From assembly GCA_033807695.1 (NCBI GenBank), contig CM066300.1, positions 1,674,001 through 1,738,000 on the forward strand: a DNA stretch of 64,000 nt. The letters run 5' to 3'. Within the stretch, counting starts at the first letter, position 1. Each line of letters starts with the position of its first letter. Both the position numbers and the translations under genes were made by a program. The notes beneath the pieces were generated by a model. That model did no database searches and was not told the DNA's origin. It saw only the letters and a program-made list of their open reading frames with translations. Below, in pieces: positions 1 through 11,425 of this stretch. Origin of the DNA: Daedaleopsis sinensis. Taxonomy: Eukaryota; Basidiomycota; Agaricomycetes; Polyporales; Polyporaceae.

Positions 1-1244
1 TACCCGTTCGTCATGTGGTTCGGGCATTCTCTGTGAGAACGAGGTCAGGGACAGGCAGCCACAACCTCGTGCTAGCGGCGTACTCACCTAGCCCAGTGGC
101 CCATCTGGCCGCACTTGAAGCATGCTCCAGGGTCGCCGCTGTACTTCGCCGTTCGTCCGCCACCATGAGATATCTCGACACGTATCTTGTTTCCCATGAA
201 GTATCCTTCATGGTACTTCGCGACGCTCTCTTCTGCAGCTTCGCGACTGTCGAATTCCTGCAGGAAACCACGATGAGGCCCAGAAGGCACGGGTGCGCGG
301 TTTGAATGAACCTACCACAAATCCGTAGCCCACCCTGTTCACACGATGCATCGCCTTGGTTAACGTGATGTCCAGCGCTGTAAATCAACAAAGGATGGAC
401 TTACTTGAGCTCGATGTTTGCTATGTTTCCAATTTTGCCGAAACAGCTCTCCAGGTCTTCCTTGCTAGTGTGTTCGGGGAGGCCGCCGATGTAGACTTTG
501 TTCAGCTACGGACCCAGCAGAGCGCAGACGGGTGCCCAAGATAGGAGCAGCATGAGAGCAGAAGGCCGTCAGCGATCACGTCATGAAGCAGATGCCAGCA
601 AGCAGGAAGACGATGAATCAGGAAACGCGAAGAGGAGAAGGAGGAGAGCAGCGCTCAGGTGAGAACAGGGGCGCATCCCCCACAGATAGCCCAGATCGCA
701 CTGCATGGCCTGCAAGATGTACACAGTCCGTGTGCCGTACCGTACGGTGGCGAGCGCCACAACACTATCGCGAACGATGAATGCCATGTCACAAGGCCCT
801 GCGTGTCAACAAACCTCGAGCGGGGACATGGCAAGCTCCGGCCACGAGTGAGAAGAGAGTGCGGTGCAGCATGACGTCTCAGCACGAGGAGGACGGCAGG
901 TACGATGAGCAGGCGAGCAGGGCTGAGGGCGGGCCTACGAGACGACCAGCGATTGGAGAGAGTAGGAGAAGAGAGGAGGGGAGGATGTGAGGAAGAGGGA
1001 GGGCTATAAACACCACACAAAGTAGAGACCGATTAAGCACCTTGACAATCTTCTCGCCGCGCTGGGTACCGTCAGAACGTGCGACGCTGGGAGCATTGTC
1101 GACGCCGCTGCCCGAGACTGAGCTGGGGACGGGGTAGTCGGCGTCGCCGCCGGAGACAGGACGGTCATCGGGGGGATGGGGGCCGCCGTTGATATCGAGG
1201 TCGCCGCCGGGACCCATGTGGTCACGGGCGGAGTCAACGTCCAT
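1..1244 (-). CDS. RRM + CCHC zinc-knuckle RNA-binding protein (SR-like), partial at left edge
   Basis: Predicted RNA-binding protein, likely a nuclear splicing or mRNA-processing factor. Exons on the minus strand: 1041-1244, 405-505, 316-334, 88-257, and 1-30 continuing beyond the window. The acidic 68-residue first exon starts MDVDSARDH. An RRM follows, with RNP2 read as VYIGGL and RNP1 as VGYGFVEF. A zinc knuckle CFKCGQMGHWAREC has its last Cys encoded across the final splice junction. The 19-nt exon 316-334 encodes the core of RNP1. The layout (one RRM, then one CCHC knuckle) resembles plant RSZ or animal SRSF7 proteins, but the C-terminal part that would show RS repeats lies outside the window. 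The first intron (506-1040, 535 nt) is unusually long for this genome, so the first exon is less certain than the rest. The SRPK-type kinase gene is the next gene on the same strand. Confidence 0.8.
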
Positions 1245-2046
1245 AAGTCTGTTCCCAACAAACGGATGCTTGTGCGAGAGGGCTTCGGTGGCGGGAGGGG
1301 CGCGAGAGAGGCTGCCGTGCTGCAGGATGGTGACGAGCAAAGAGCAAGTCCGCTTTTCCCAAATTTCGCAGTCACGTTCTTTTTGACGCCCCTCGCCAGC
1401 GGAGCATCCATGGACTCCGCTCGCCCCAGCCAATCAAAACGGCCAGCTCTGCTTCTTTCACGTGGCGCCCATGCAAACCATTCTTCCTTCCATTCTGAGT
1501 GGTTACCATACACCGACAATATTCTAAACCAGCTGTAAGTTGAACCAATGCGCCCCATGGCCGCTGGCGAGTCCATCACAGCGGCCACGGTCAATGGATG
1601 TAGTGTTGAACCAAACCGCCATCGGCACCAGATTGACGTCCTTCCAAGCTCCAAGTATGCACCACCCCCAAAGGCATGACTATTGTGGTTCTGCACAACG
1701 CTACTGATCCCCCGTCCATCAATTGGACCACAATAGCCGGATTTCCGACATAGACGAGGACGCCGACGCCGGTCTATGAATGAATGAGGCCTCTGCGCCT
1801 CGGGCCCCGATGTCACGTTAACTTGGCACCGACTTTGGGCGGTACGCCGGCACCGACGGAGATACTGGGAAGAAGGCCCTCTGACTTCGAGTCCCTGTCG
1901 TCCTGCTGCGGATGAACGATTATCGATGCATTACTGAGTCTCGTGAGGCGGACTGCAGCTCGAGCTCGCGTGCACATGCTGGCCAAAGCACTTCTGTGTC
2001 CAACGTTATGATCGAACGACAAGGGGAACCAGACAGAACGCAAATA

Positions 2047-2197
2047 CAGCCTGAGTTCGCCCGCGGCAAAGTACAGGAACAGGGCAAGCCTCCCAAATAC
2101 CGCACACCCAAGACTCGCCAACGGTTACAGCCTGCTGAGTTCGTCCGCGACAAAGTACAGGGACAGGGCAAGCCTAGGCCTGCCAAATATCACACAG
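2047..2197. repeat. Imperfect direct repeat, two copies about 80 bp apart
   Basis: Two related blocks, about 2047-2107 and 2128-2197, share the order CAGCCTG, GAGTTCG.CCGCG, CAAAGTACAGG, ACAGGGCAAGCCT, CCAAATA and CACAC. The second copy carries small insertions. No coding function is evident. It is most likely a local duplication in intergenic DNA. Confidence 0.6.
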
Positions 2198-2361
2198 CCC
2201 ATGGCCAGGCTCGCGCAGTGTCACGGACGTTGCGAATTTGTCAATATTCGATTCTAAGTAAGAGGTATGTACAGTACACCGAGGCCGTGCAAATGTCTAT
2301 AGAGTATAGGATACGTGCAGGCGAGCGAGCCCTAGCTGGCGATTCGGTGGTATGGAGGATA

Positions 2362-2386
2362 GGGATGGGGACGGGGATGGGGATGG
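2362..2386 (+). repeat. G-quadruplex-type motif
   Basis: Four runs of three or four G separated by two-base loops (GGG-AT-GGGG-AC-GGGG-AT-GGGG) lie on the plus strand of a purine-rich spacer. The pattern fits the canonical intramolecular G4 consensus. No function can be assigned from sequence. Confidence 0.6.
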
Positions 2387-3294
2387 TGTGGAGCAATGCA
2401 CATGGAGAGAGAGACGGAGACGATGAGCAGGAGGAGGAGACACAATATATATGTAGATGTGCGAGAGTGCGAGAGACGGAGAGAGGGAGAAGGAGAACAC
2501 ATATGTACAGCCCCATAATGATATACGAACAGAAACAGCATGATGGGATGGTGAGAGGGTGGGATGGGGTTGCGCGGAGTGAGCGGGAGACGGATAGTTG
2601 TACCACGAGGGGTCGCATGTGTGGAGAGGAAGAGCCGGAGAGCAACAGCGGGAGAGCAGGGGATGGCGGGAAGGATAACGACAATTAGGCGGAGGGGTGA
2701 CGCATGCTAGTATGGAGGTGCATGGGGGCGGGGGAGGCAACAAGAATCAACCAAATGCAGTCTAGGGCTCTAGGAATCGTGGATGAGAACGTGAACGCAG
2801 ACGTGAACGTGAACGCAAAAACGTGAACACAAGCAAGAAGCAAATCGGGGGCCGGCTGTCGGTGTGCGGGCCATAACATAGGGGGCCACGATGGAGGGGG
2901 CAAGGACGGAAAATGGAAAATGCAACACGGCGAAGGGAGGAGAGACCCCAGCTGCAGACGAACAGCGAGCAAGCAACACAACAGATCCCGGGGCGCGTGC
3001 CCGCGAGATGGCGAAGAAAAACCGACGAACACACCGACAGTGGCGAATGCCAGACAAGAGCGAACGAGAACAAACCACCTCATCACCACCCGCAAGCACG
3101 CGCGCATCGCGTCACGCCTCGACGCGTCACGTCATCTCCCCGCATCCCGCACCCATCGCTCGTCACAGTGACACCCGCGTGGACCACACAGGCGCTAGCA
3201 CTGGGGTCCGCAGGTATGAATACCCCGCACATGCATCCACGCGCGCGCGAGGATCAAACACCGCGCCATCCCCGTCTTGTCTCGTGCAGGGCGT

Positions 3295-6246
3295 TCACCA
3301 CCCCCACAGGTCGTCGCTGAGCGGGTCGACGTCGAGCCACTTGTGGTCGACGAGGTCGCGCGCCTGCTTGCGCGCGCGGTGGTCGATCGCGAGCATCGGC
3401 TCCAGGAAGTCGCACAGCGCCTGCGCGTCGGCGGCCGACCACAGGTACTTCTCGACCATGACGCGCCGGAGCGGCCAGGGCTTCAGGTTCTTGATGTACC
3501 GCAGGTTCCCTGTCGGACACGGAGCCAAACGTCAGCAAGAGCTATGCCGGGCGGGGACGCCACAAGAATGCAGGCATGGCAGCAGCAGCAGGACTGCTGC
3601 ACACGCCCGAAGGGGCAAGCGAGGAACTCGGTATCACAACAACGACAACGAGCCCCGATATCAGCATAGTGCGCCGGAGAGCTCGGGACGGCAGCCTTTC
3701 ATATTTCCACGTCCGGAGCTTGCTAGCTCCGAACAGCCATCCCGTTTCGGTATGTGTCGCAGCACCCATCGCAGTCGTATATAAAGCTCAAAGAGTTGGG
3801 GCGTGCCACGTACCTGCGCTATCAAACAACTCCCTGCTGAACCTCCCGCCGAACTTCGTCTCGCCATAGTCGCCCAGGAGCTCCATGATCTGTGCCAGAT
3901 GGTCGTCGTCCTTGCCGAAGAGGTCGCCCTGGCTTTGCGGGTCGAACAGGTACTCGGCGGTGAGTAGTTCGAACAGCACGCATGCGACGGACCACATGTC
4001 CGCTGTGGCGCCCCAGTCCGTGCGGCCGACGATCGCCTCGGGAGCGCGATACTGTCTTGTCTGGATGTCCTCCGTGTAGTGCTTATGAGTCGGTGTCGCG
4101 TTACCGAGGTCGGCGATCTTGATTGAGATGGGGAGTGGGGGCGGCACTGGAACGGGTTCCAATAGGACCGCGTCGACCTGCGTCAAAGATTCGAGGTGTG
4201 GATGTAATGAAGAGGGTTGCGGATGTTGGGAGCATGTGGAGGATGAACGTGGAGGTACAAGTTTGGAGGGCGCTGTCTGTGACAGTAATGAGGGTCCGAC
4301 AGGTGGCTTGGTGGCAGGAGGTTCGGACGGTTGTGTCGGCTGGTTGTCAGACTCGTCGGACACATCAGCGGCTACTTCGGTAGCGCAAGTGCAGATGGAT
4401 GCTAAAGTAAGCTTCTCCTCCACAGGAGAGTCTGTGAAGGCCATCTTCTCGATGCCGCTGGTGATGCTCGCAATCGACGTAGGTGGGGTGTCGCTGAGGG
4501 AGGTTGCCACGCTAGACGAGACCAGAACGGAGTCGTAACGGGACGCCGAGCTGGAGGAGCCGCTCCCACTCCCACTCGAGTCATCAGACGACCTATCCAT
4601 GGGCATGGTAGTCGACTTGAAGTGGCCTGTGGTCAGGGCGAGCTTGCTAACGCTGTTCCTCCTGCCTGCATCGAGGCTCTTCGCTGATGTAAACACCGAC
4701 GCTAATGTGCTCTGCGCAGAGGCAACACGAGATATGTAGCTCAAACGGGCAGGGGAATTAGGGCAGCTGTACGATGACGGGCTGGGGAGAGGTTGAGAAT
4801 CGAAGATCTGCACCTGGCGCTCGCGGCCGGTTCTGTGGCGAGGGATCGCCACTGCGGCTCGTGTGAGTTGTTTCGGGGGTACGAGGACCTTCCTCGATGT
4901 GGGAGACGGGGAACGCGACAGCTCGGATTGGATGAGCATCTCGACGTCCGGTATCGAGATGACTGCGGAATGCGGATTAGTGTTTTGGCATGGGGCCGCA
5001 CATTACGAGAGTAAACCACTTACGGATATTCTCCGGCTTTATATCTGTGTGAACGAGATCACACTCGTCATGAAGGTACTGAAGACCGAGAAGCATCTGC
5101 TTCGCGATGACCCTGACGAGGTCAACGGCTACGCCGGTCTTCTTGTGCCGCTCGATAAGCGCCAGGAGGTTCTCGCCTAATGGCTCGAATACCAGACATA
5201 TATGACTGTCCTCCGGACCAGAGTGTTCAAAGTGATCGAGGAAGGAGACGATGTGATTCCGTCCTCGGTGCGAGGGATTGGCGTCCATGACCTGACGCAA
5301 TAACTTGATTTCGTCGCGAGCAGTCTCGGCATAACGCCCAGCAGACTTAACCACTTTCAACGCGGAATGACGGCGGGTTCTGTGTGAATGTCCGTCAGCG
5401 ACCAGCCATTGAATTTGGGTGATGAGTAGATATGATAGATTGTTGGGTCTGTGAGCTGCAGGCTTGCGCAGGTTTGCAAGGCAGGGCTCGCATGACCCGG
5501 TTTGTCCCGTCCCGACGTCTCAACGCGCCCGGCGGGGAGTCGACAGCTTACGCCGCGCGCCACAGTAGGCTCCGTGAAAAGGTGAGCAGAGCACCTTGCT
5601 CTTCGCATAGTTGTGGAAGTGTGACCCATGAGGGCAATCAGAGTAGAAGCGGACCGAATGCCCCGGTACATGCGCGTAAGCGACCTCCCGGTGTGTGCGG
5701 CATGGGCGCGGGACCCGATATATTACGCGGAACGAAGGGGGGCACAAGAGGTGACGGCAAGCAAAGTACATGTTGAGTCCTTGTGGTCGAGTGACCAGAC
5801 TGGTCCGGGAGAGGTGAGCCCTTCAGGCCGGCGGATCGGGGGACATTGTGCCACAGACATGCCAAATGGACGAGAGAAAACATGGAAGACGAAGAAAGAA
5901 AGAAACGTACTGGGTATCCTTCGCCAGCCAGACTGTCGAAAAATGGCCCCATCTGATCGTGTGATGGTTAGCAGAGTGCTAACGGCCATCCATAGGTGGC
6001 TGGATGTGGCCGTAGCCTCTCGTGAAAGATAGCAGAGTATACGGAAGAGACATACCCTAACTTGCGCAGGACAATGTACCTGCCGTCCTTGAAGGAATCG
6101 TTTATCTTGACCTGGAGATAGCCTCCGGAGTTGTAGTCTGCGGGAGCCTCTTCGTCCTTGGAGTAGACATCGGGGACGGGGACGATCTTGGGACCCGTGG
6201 GGGTGACGACGTACTGGTACTTTGCGCAGGGCTGCTTCGGAGCCAT
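3295..6246 (-). CDS. SRPK-type serine/arginine protein kinase
   Basis: CMGC-family kinase that phosphorylates SR splicing factors. Exons: 6056-6246, 5911-5952, 5024-5379, 3814-4962, 3295-3509; 650 aa. Visible motifs are a glycine loop read as LGWGHFSTVWLA, ATP-binding Lys86 (ALKVVK), catalytic loop HTDIKPENI with Asp190, DLGNA at about 481-485 (DLG in place of DFG, usual in SRPKs), then RQYRAPE and DMWSVACVLFELL. A spacer of roughly 270 residues, rich in Ser and Pro (about 206-470), splits the kinase domain between the catalytic loop and DLG. This is the hallmark of SRPK/Sky1 kinases and normally controls localisation. The C-terminus ends WLDVDPLSDDLWGW. The intron between exons 2 and 3 (5380-5910, 531 nt) is long. 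The neighbouring downstream gene is an RRM/zinc-knuckle protein, a plausible substrate class (inference). Confidence 0.92.
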
Positions 6247-8473
6247 GAAAGAGATGGGAGAGAAACGAGAGGAAGCACCGACTCTGGGTGCAGCGATGTG
6301 GCAGGTCTCAGATATGAACTCCCTCAGCCGCAGACCTCCCGAGCCCTTACATCAGCTCCATAAACGGCGCTCTCGTCTTATCGCGGCCCGCCTAGCCAAT
6401 CACCGCCCGACGATTAGCCCGGGAAAATGCCGCGCCACTGGGTGGCACTTGTACGTAAGTCACGCACTCGCGCAGACTCGCGCTGCCTTCGCCTCCCCGA
6501 CGCCCGTCTCTCGTCCTGAAAGGTTGCTACGTTGCTCATCGTACTTGCAATTGCATCCTCTGCGTTCAATTGATGCGACATCTTTGCGCTACTTATCCTG
6601 CCAGCGGCAGAATTCCAGCTCTATTAGTGCCTCGCTGTTTCCCCATATGTTTACTGGTGCCTGATTGACTCCTAAACGTTAAACTCCCGAGTCGTTCTTG
6701 CTCATCGTTTTCCCTTGAGTCAGCGCATGGACGGCAGTGCACCACTGGGCCGCAGTTTTCTCTCCCGGATACATTCTATGACCTACAAAGCTGGCCAATC
6801 GAAGCCTACAGTCATAAAATACGGTTCAAGACTCCATAGCTCGACTTCCACCGACCAGCGGAATGGCCTTCCGGGTACGCTCCTTGGTCTAGTCATGCGT
6901 CGAGTTAGTATCAGCAGACTCATCCTCAAGAAGTTGCGCTTTCATGAGTCAGTCAAAACGATTCTCTTCTGTTTCACTCTAAGCCCGATGCTTCGCGCAG
7001 TACACCAGAGTACACCCGGAAGGATCTTAGTCTTCCACCTCATCGATACTCTCCATGCTACTCGTTCGTGCAGGCAAAGGAGCGCTCCGTATGATTTCTT
7101 CACAGAACATTCACTCGAGCTCTTCCTGCTCCATCAAGGATAGCTTCTGCGATGGCGTGGTGAGCTTGAGCTTCGTGAGTATCTCCCCGAAGCAACGTGT
7201 GAAGTCGCTCACACGCCTGGGCTTCTCTCCAAATCCTCACATCTGGCTCGTCATGAGATCACTTCACGCACTGCAAGCGGAGAAAGACAGGCCGTGCTGT
7301 TGCCCTCTCCTCCCCATAATTTTCACAAAGGGGCCAATATTGTCGAGATCGGACTCGGGTAGAGACGGAGAGTCTGGAAGACCTGCCAGGGCGATTGCGA
7401 CTACTGCCGTCCCCGGCCCCCTGTGAACGATCCTCATTCATACGTGTCCACTATTTTCAGGCGGGCCGATATCATGCAAATTTCGTGCAAATTTCGCTAG
7501 CTTTTACTCCATGTGCACATCGTCGATGATACATCGGGCGTTGAGTTGTAAAAAGGGCAAGGGCGGAACGAAAGAGTGGTACTTAAGTACCTCACTCAGA
7601 ATCACAAGCCGAACGGGGGCTTACTAAGCGCGAGAGGACAAATGCGGAGGAGACCTGGAGGAGACCAGAGCCACCAAGGCGCCTAACGGCTTGCTCTCCT
7701 CCCTCACGCAAAACGTTTTAACCCACCCACCAACACGCTAGCGCTCTGGTGGTAAGTCGTGTCTTCCACCTCGCGCTTGAGCGAGATTCCGGCAGGCGAC
7801 GCGCAGCGTCGCGACATAGCCGTGCGCCAGTGTCCTCCGCGGGTACGTCCTCGAGCTCGAGTTCGCGTCGTGGAATCGCTCGCGCGGAGTTTCCCTCCGC
7901 GCGCGCAGGCAGAACCTTCCACCGTTCAGCTTGCGAGGAGCGTAGTTCCAGGCGACCACGAGAATCGTCCGGGCGACGAGCGATGCGCATTTCTGCATGG
8001 AGAACTTCGCGGATCGAGTCTTTGAGAGTCTTTGGCGCGGCACTGTTCAGAGGTCTCTGAACTTGTCGGAATCCCGTCTCATTCCAACCCACAGACTACT
8101 GGCCCAACACGGATCTATCATCTTGTCGGAAGTGCTGTAGCTAGTACTCATAGCAACCCTTAGGGCGGCTCCTCCATCTGTGGCGGTCGGTATCAAGACG
8201 CGGCTCCGCTATTTTAGGTCAAACCGCGCCGCTCGCTAACCGGTGGCCAAAAGTATAGATCATCACTGTCATCACACCTGCTTTCTCCCTCCACCATCTT
8301 GACCTATTGCTCTCTTTGCACTTGTCTGCATAGCTGTCCTGCCTTTATATGACGCGACTAGTCGCTCCCCTCTTGTCCACTGATTACCGCCTTATCACTA
8401 CCCCGCGCCTCCTAGGCCCTATTCTTGTTGTCTCTGGTCTCCAACACCGTCTTAACCAATACACCAACCGACC
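6247..8473. promoter_or_regulatory. 2.2-kb spacer between two divergent kinase genes
   Basis: This region separates the start codons of the SRPK-type kinase (minus) and the FRAY-type kinase (plus), so it must contain both promoters. A doubtful short gene lies at 7111-7437 (separate entry). About 7740-8060 is a GC-rich, Arg/Ser-coding island open in several frames, which I read as compositional rather than coding. No TATA or repeat structure stands out. Confidence 0.5.
7111..7437 (-). CDS. Possible small gene or gene remnant, unrecognised
   Basis: Two minus-strand segments look protein-like. 7272-7437 starts MRIVHRGPG and contains LAGLPDSPSLPESDLDNIG. 7111-7235 contains RRVSDFTRCFGEILTKLKL and ends MEQEELE before a stop. 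They join in frame through a GT-AG interval of only 36 nt (7236-7271), giving 96 aa. That is shorter than any other intron in the window, so the join may be wrong, or the locus may be a decayed remnant or part of a longer gene. I recognise no domain. Confidence 0.25.
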
Positions 8474-10612
8474 ATGAACGCAGTAACGGAATCCATCTCG
8501 AGGAAGTTTATAGGGGCAGTCGAGGACGAGTGGCAACTGTACAGGTGCGTCCGATATCCCATAACCATGACGTGCGGCGAGACTCACATCCCTCGCAGTA
8601 ATGACTTCTCAGACTACACGATTGGGCTACCAATCGGTTTCGGAGCATCATCTATCGTATATGCGGCCAAATATCAGCCCAAAGATGGCTCGCAACCCAT
8701 CCCTTGCGCCCTCAAGGTCCTCGATCTTGATCGCCTTCCGCCTAGTGCTCTCCGCCTCCTGCAGAACGAGACGCAGCTCATGTCCCTCTCGAAACACCCC
8801 AACGTCCTTCGTGTGCGCGGCACATGGGTCGACGGTCACAAACTCTACATCGCTATGCGTCTCATGAACGCAGGGAGTGTGGCTGACCTGATGCGCTACC
8901 AGTGGCCCGGGGGGCTCGAAGAGGAGGTCATCCGGTGCATCCTCAAGCAGGCGCTGCAGGGACTCAAGTAAGCAGATACGTGGCCTCCCCGCACACACCG
9001 TCTCACACCGGCCACAGCTATTTCCACATCAACGGACTGATCCATCGCGACGTGAAGGCGGCTAACCTGCTCATTGACGACGACGGAACCGTTCTCCTCG
9101 GCGATTTAGGCGTCGCGGCGTTCCTGTGGGATTCAGAAGGCACGCAGGCCGGACAGTCCAGCAAGGCGCGCGCCGTCAACTTCGACCCCTCTCCGCGCCA
9201 TAACCACCAACGACCTACGGGCCCAACCTCCCTACAAAAACCGTCCGTACTGGGTAAACGGAAGTCGTTTGTGGGCACGCCATGCTGGATGGCGCCGGAG
9301 GTTATCAACGGGAAGCAGTACGACGCTTCCGCGGACATCTGGTCCTTCGGCATCACCGCAATCGAGCTCGCCCAGGGCCGCGCGCCAAAGTCCCGATTGG
9401 ACCCGCACAAGGTTCTGGTCATGACGGTCACAGACGCACCGCCTACGCTCGAGCGCAATGCCGGACCCCATCGGTACTCGAGCGCGTTCGCGGAGATGGT
9501 CGCGATGTGCCTCACCAAGGATCCGTCGAAGAGGCCGACCGCGGCGGATTTGCTCCAGACGAGCTTCTTCAGGAACGCGCGGAAGCCGAGCTATCTGTGC
9601 AGCACCGTCCTGAAGGACCTGCCCCCGCTGACGCAGCGCCAGGAGCGGAGGAAGCAGCCGTCGATCTTGACGCATGCCACCATGGACAGCTGGGACTTCT
9701 CGGCGAGCTTGCCTGCGTCGCCGACGACGTCCGTGTACAGCCATAACCGACGTCCGCTGAACCTGCTCCCCTCTGACGGTGTATTCGAGATGGAGGACGG
9801 CACCGCGGACGGCGATCATGCGAATCAAGATGCTGGTGACGCACTTCCAAGCGATGATAGTCGTCCGGCCGTTGAACCTCGCAGCGACGCCGAGGCCTAC
9901 GCCTCGCACATCCGGACACGACACAGAGGATCTTCGGGTCGCAGCTGGCACTCACACAGCCGCTCGGCCTCCCACCAGTCCCTCCACTCTCATCACTCCC
10001 ACCACTCCCACTACCATGCGCGCCACCAATCTCACGAAGAGCAGTGGCCCACCGTGCACTCCATCCAAGAGGTCTTGGGAAACAGCGTGCCAGGCGAGGA
10101 GTCGTCGGACACGGATCGCGAGCCGGAGCCACCCCAGGACCCGCCTCAGGGACAAGAGGAGGTCGGAGGTATCCCTGTTGCGGCTGCGACGCTGGACGTC
10201 CCGGCGAGCGAAACTGCGCTCTCCACATCGCCCTCGCCCTCGTCGCGCTCCTCCGAGTCGGCGTCCTCCGGGAGCTCGCCCCTGACCCCCTCTACGCCGC
10301 CGCCCGCAGTGTCGCTGATGGCCTCGGCGAAGTCCCAGCGCGGCAAGCTCTGGCGCAAACTTGCTGGGAAGTCGGATCCGGACTCCGAGAAGGAGAGGGC
10401 GTCGGAGGGCGTCGCGCAGCCACAGCCGCCGCCGCCGCCGAGTGTGCGCAAGCGGTCGTTTGGGGCGGTCTTGGGCCGCACAGCGCTTATGAGCGCGGAT
10501 CTCGTCCGGACTGCGAGCCGGACCATGTCTTGTGAGTCGCCTGCGCAAATCGGATTCTGGCTGTGGCTGAGCGAGTACTGACGCGGTGTCGACAGCTTCC
10601 AAGCCGCGATGA
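8474..10612 (+). CDS. Ste20-group kinase, FRAY/OSR1/SPAK-like
   Basis: Serine/threonine kinase of the STE20/FRAY class, which in other eukaryotes acts in osmotic and ion-transport or polarity signalling. Exons: 8474-8544, 8599-8967, 9018-10531, 10596-10612; 656 aa. Motifs are GFGASSIVYAA (about 37-47), Lys63 in CALKVLD, HRDVKAAN with catalytic Asp158, DLG at 176-178 in place of DFG, GTPCWMAPE, and DIWSFGITAIELAQG. A long Ser/Pro/His-rich tail follows, with a His-Ser stretch around 330-350. I do not recognise the conserved C-terminal docking domain of animal OSR1/SPAK. Intron 1 (54 nt) is open and in frame, so a retained-intron isoform of 674 aa is possible. The last exon is only 17 nt and replaces a slightly longer read-through tail. 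Confidence 0.88.
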
Positions 10613-11425
10613 CCCGCCCTGATGACCAGATGCACGGCAGGCAGCCCCATTTTTCTGCGAATGAGAAAGCTCTCGTGGTTCCATATTCTCCGCCAGAAGT
10701 GGTCTGTACCCAGACGTTCGAGTATGAACCCGCACCACTCCACCGCGTTGCGAAACGTCAAAGTTCTCGTCGCGTGGAAGAGGAAAGGCAACTTCTACAC
10801 GCGCCTTTGTACTGACTGATCCTTGGCAGAAATTCGTGGAGCGCCTGCCGTGTTGTGTCATCTTATATGAATTATGATCATGGATGTATCACCGGACGCG
10901 TACGACGGACGTCTCTATCCTCCACCTTGGGCAGCCTTGGGCCCGATCGGAAGACCAATGTACTGTTAGACCATAATTGTTTGTGTATTACCTATCATGA
11001 CCATGTAATAAGTCGTACGCAGTACACCTCAGAACTAATCCAGCTGTTTACAAAACGATAGTACTGATTCGTCGCCGAGAAACCGTCTAGTATCTAAGCA
11101 CATACAGTAGGCTCTTAGACCAAAGTTGAGTAAGAAAGTTAACTGTTACAGTACTTACTTACTCCATCAGGCACTGAAGTACTGAGCGCCGAGCGCTGAT
11201 ATTTTGATGGGCGGTAGTAAACGTGTAAACGCGACGGTGGCGTCTAGAAGCTATCCTACGCCGCGACCGTGCGATCGTGACTAAGACTCGGAACTGAGTC
11301 TAGTACTAGTACTACCCTTGTACTACCCTCACCGCTCCTCAAGCTCACGCTTAAGGCCTCATCGACTAGAAGTTTCGACTTCAGTACAGACGTTCACGCT
11401 CGAGAACACTCGGACACCCGTGGTT
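10613..11425. other. Intergenic region, 813 bp
   Basis: Between the FRAY-type kinase and the Pol III subunit gene, both on the plus strand. It contains the kinase 3' region and the C34 promoter. AGTACT/GTACT words recur (for example about 11300-11330), but I see no gene or clear named motif. Confidence 0.5.

Larger units (their letters stand above)
1245..3294. other. Intergenic region, 2.05 kb, with low-complexity DNA
   Basis: This lies upstream of the RRM/zinc-knuckle gene and downstream of the SRPK gene, both on the minus strand. I see no convincing gene. It holds a CCAAT box (1430-1434) about 190 bp upstream of the RRM gene start, an imperfect direct repeat (about 2047-2197), a G-run cluster (2362-2386), purine-rich GA tracts (about 2400-2700) and repeated ACGTGAAC units (about 2786-2828). 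Open frames here are low-complexity and lack protein-like character. Confidence 0.6.

Noticed and set aside
1004..1816. 270-codon minus-strand open frame upstream of the RRM gene
   Set aside because: It overlaps the true first exon in another frame and shows no domain-like sequence.
2241..2743. Open frames rich in Ser, Pro, Leu, Tyr in the GA-rich tract
   Set aside because: Produced by low-complexity purine/pyrimidine DNA, with all three minus frames open at once.
7740..8090. Long open frames on both strands in a GC-rich island
   Set aside because: All frames are Arg/Ser-biased, overlap each other and have no splice or motif support; this fits compositional openness.
10532..10581. Read-through C-terminus of the FRAY-type kinase
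   Set aside because: A good GTGAGT donor and CGACAG acceptor give a short alternative end. Either is possible, and I preferred splicing because of signal quality.
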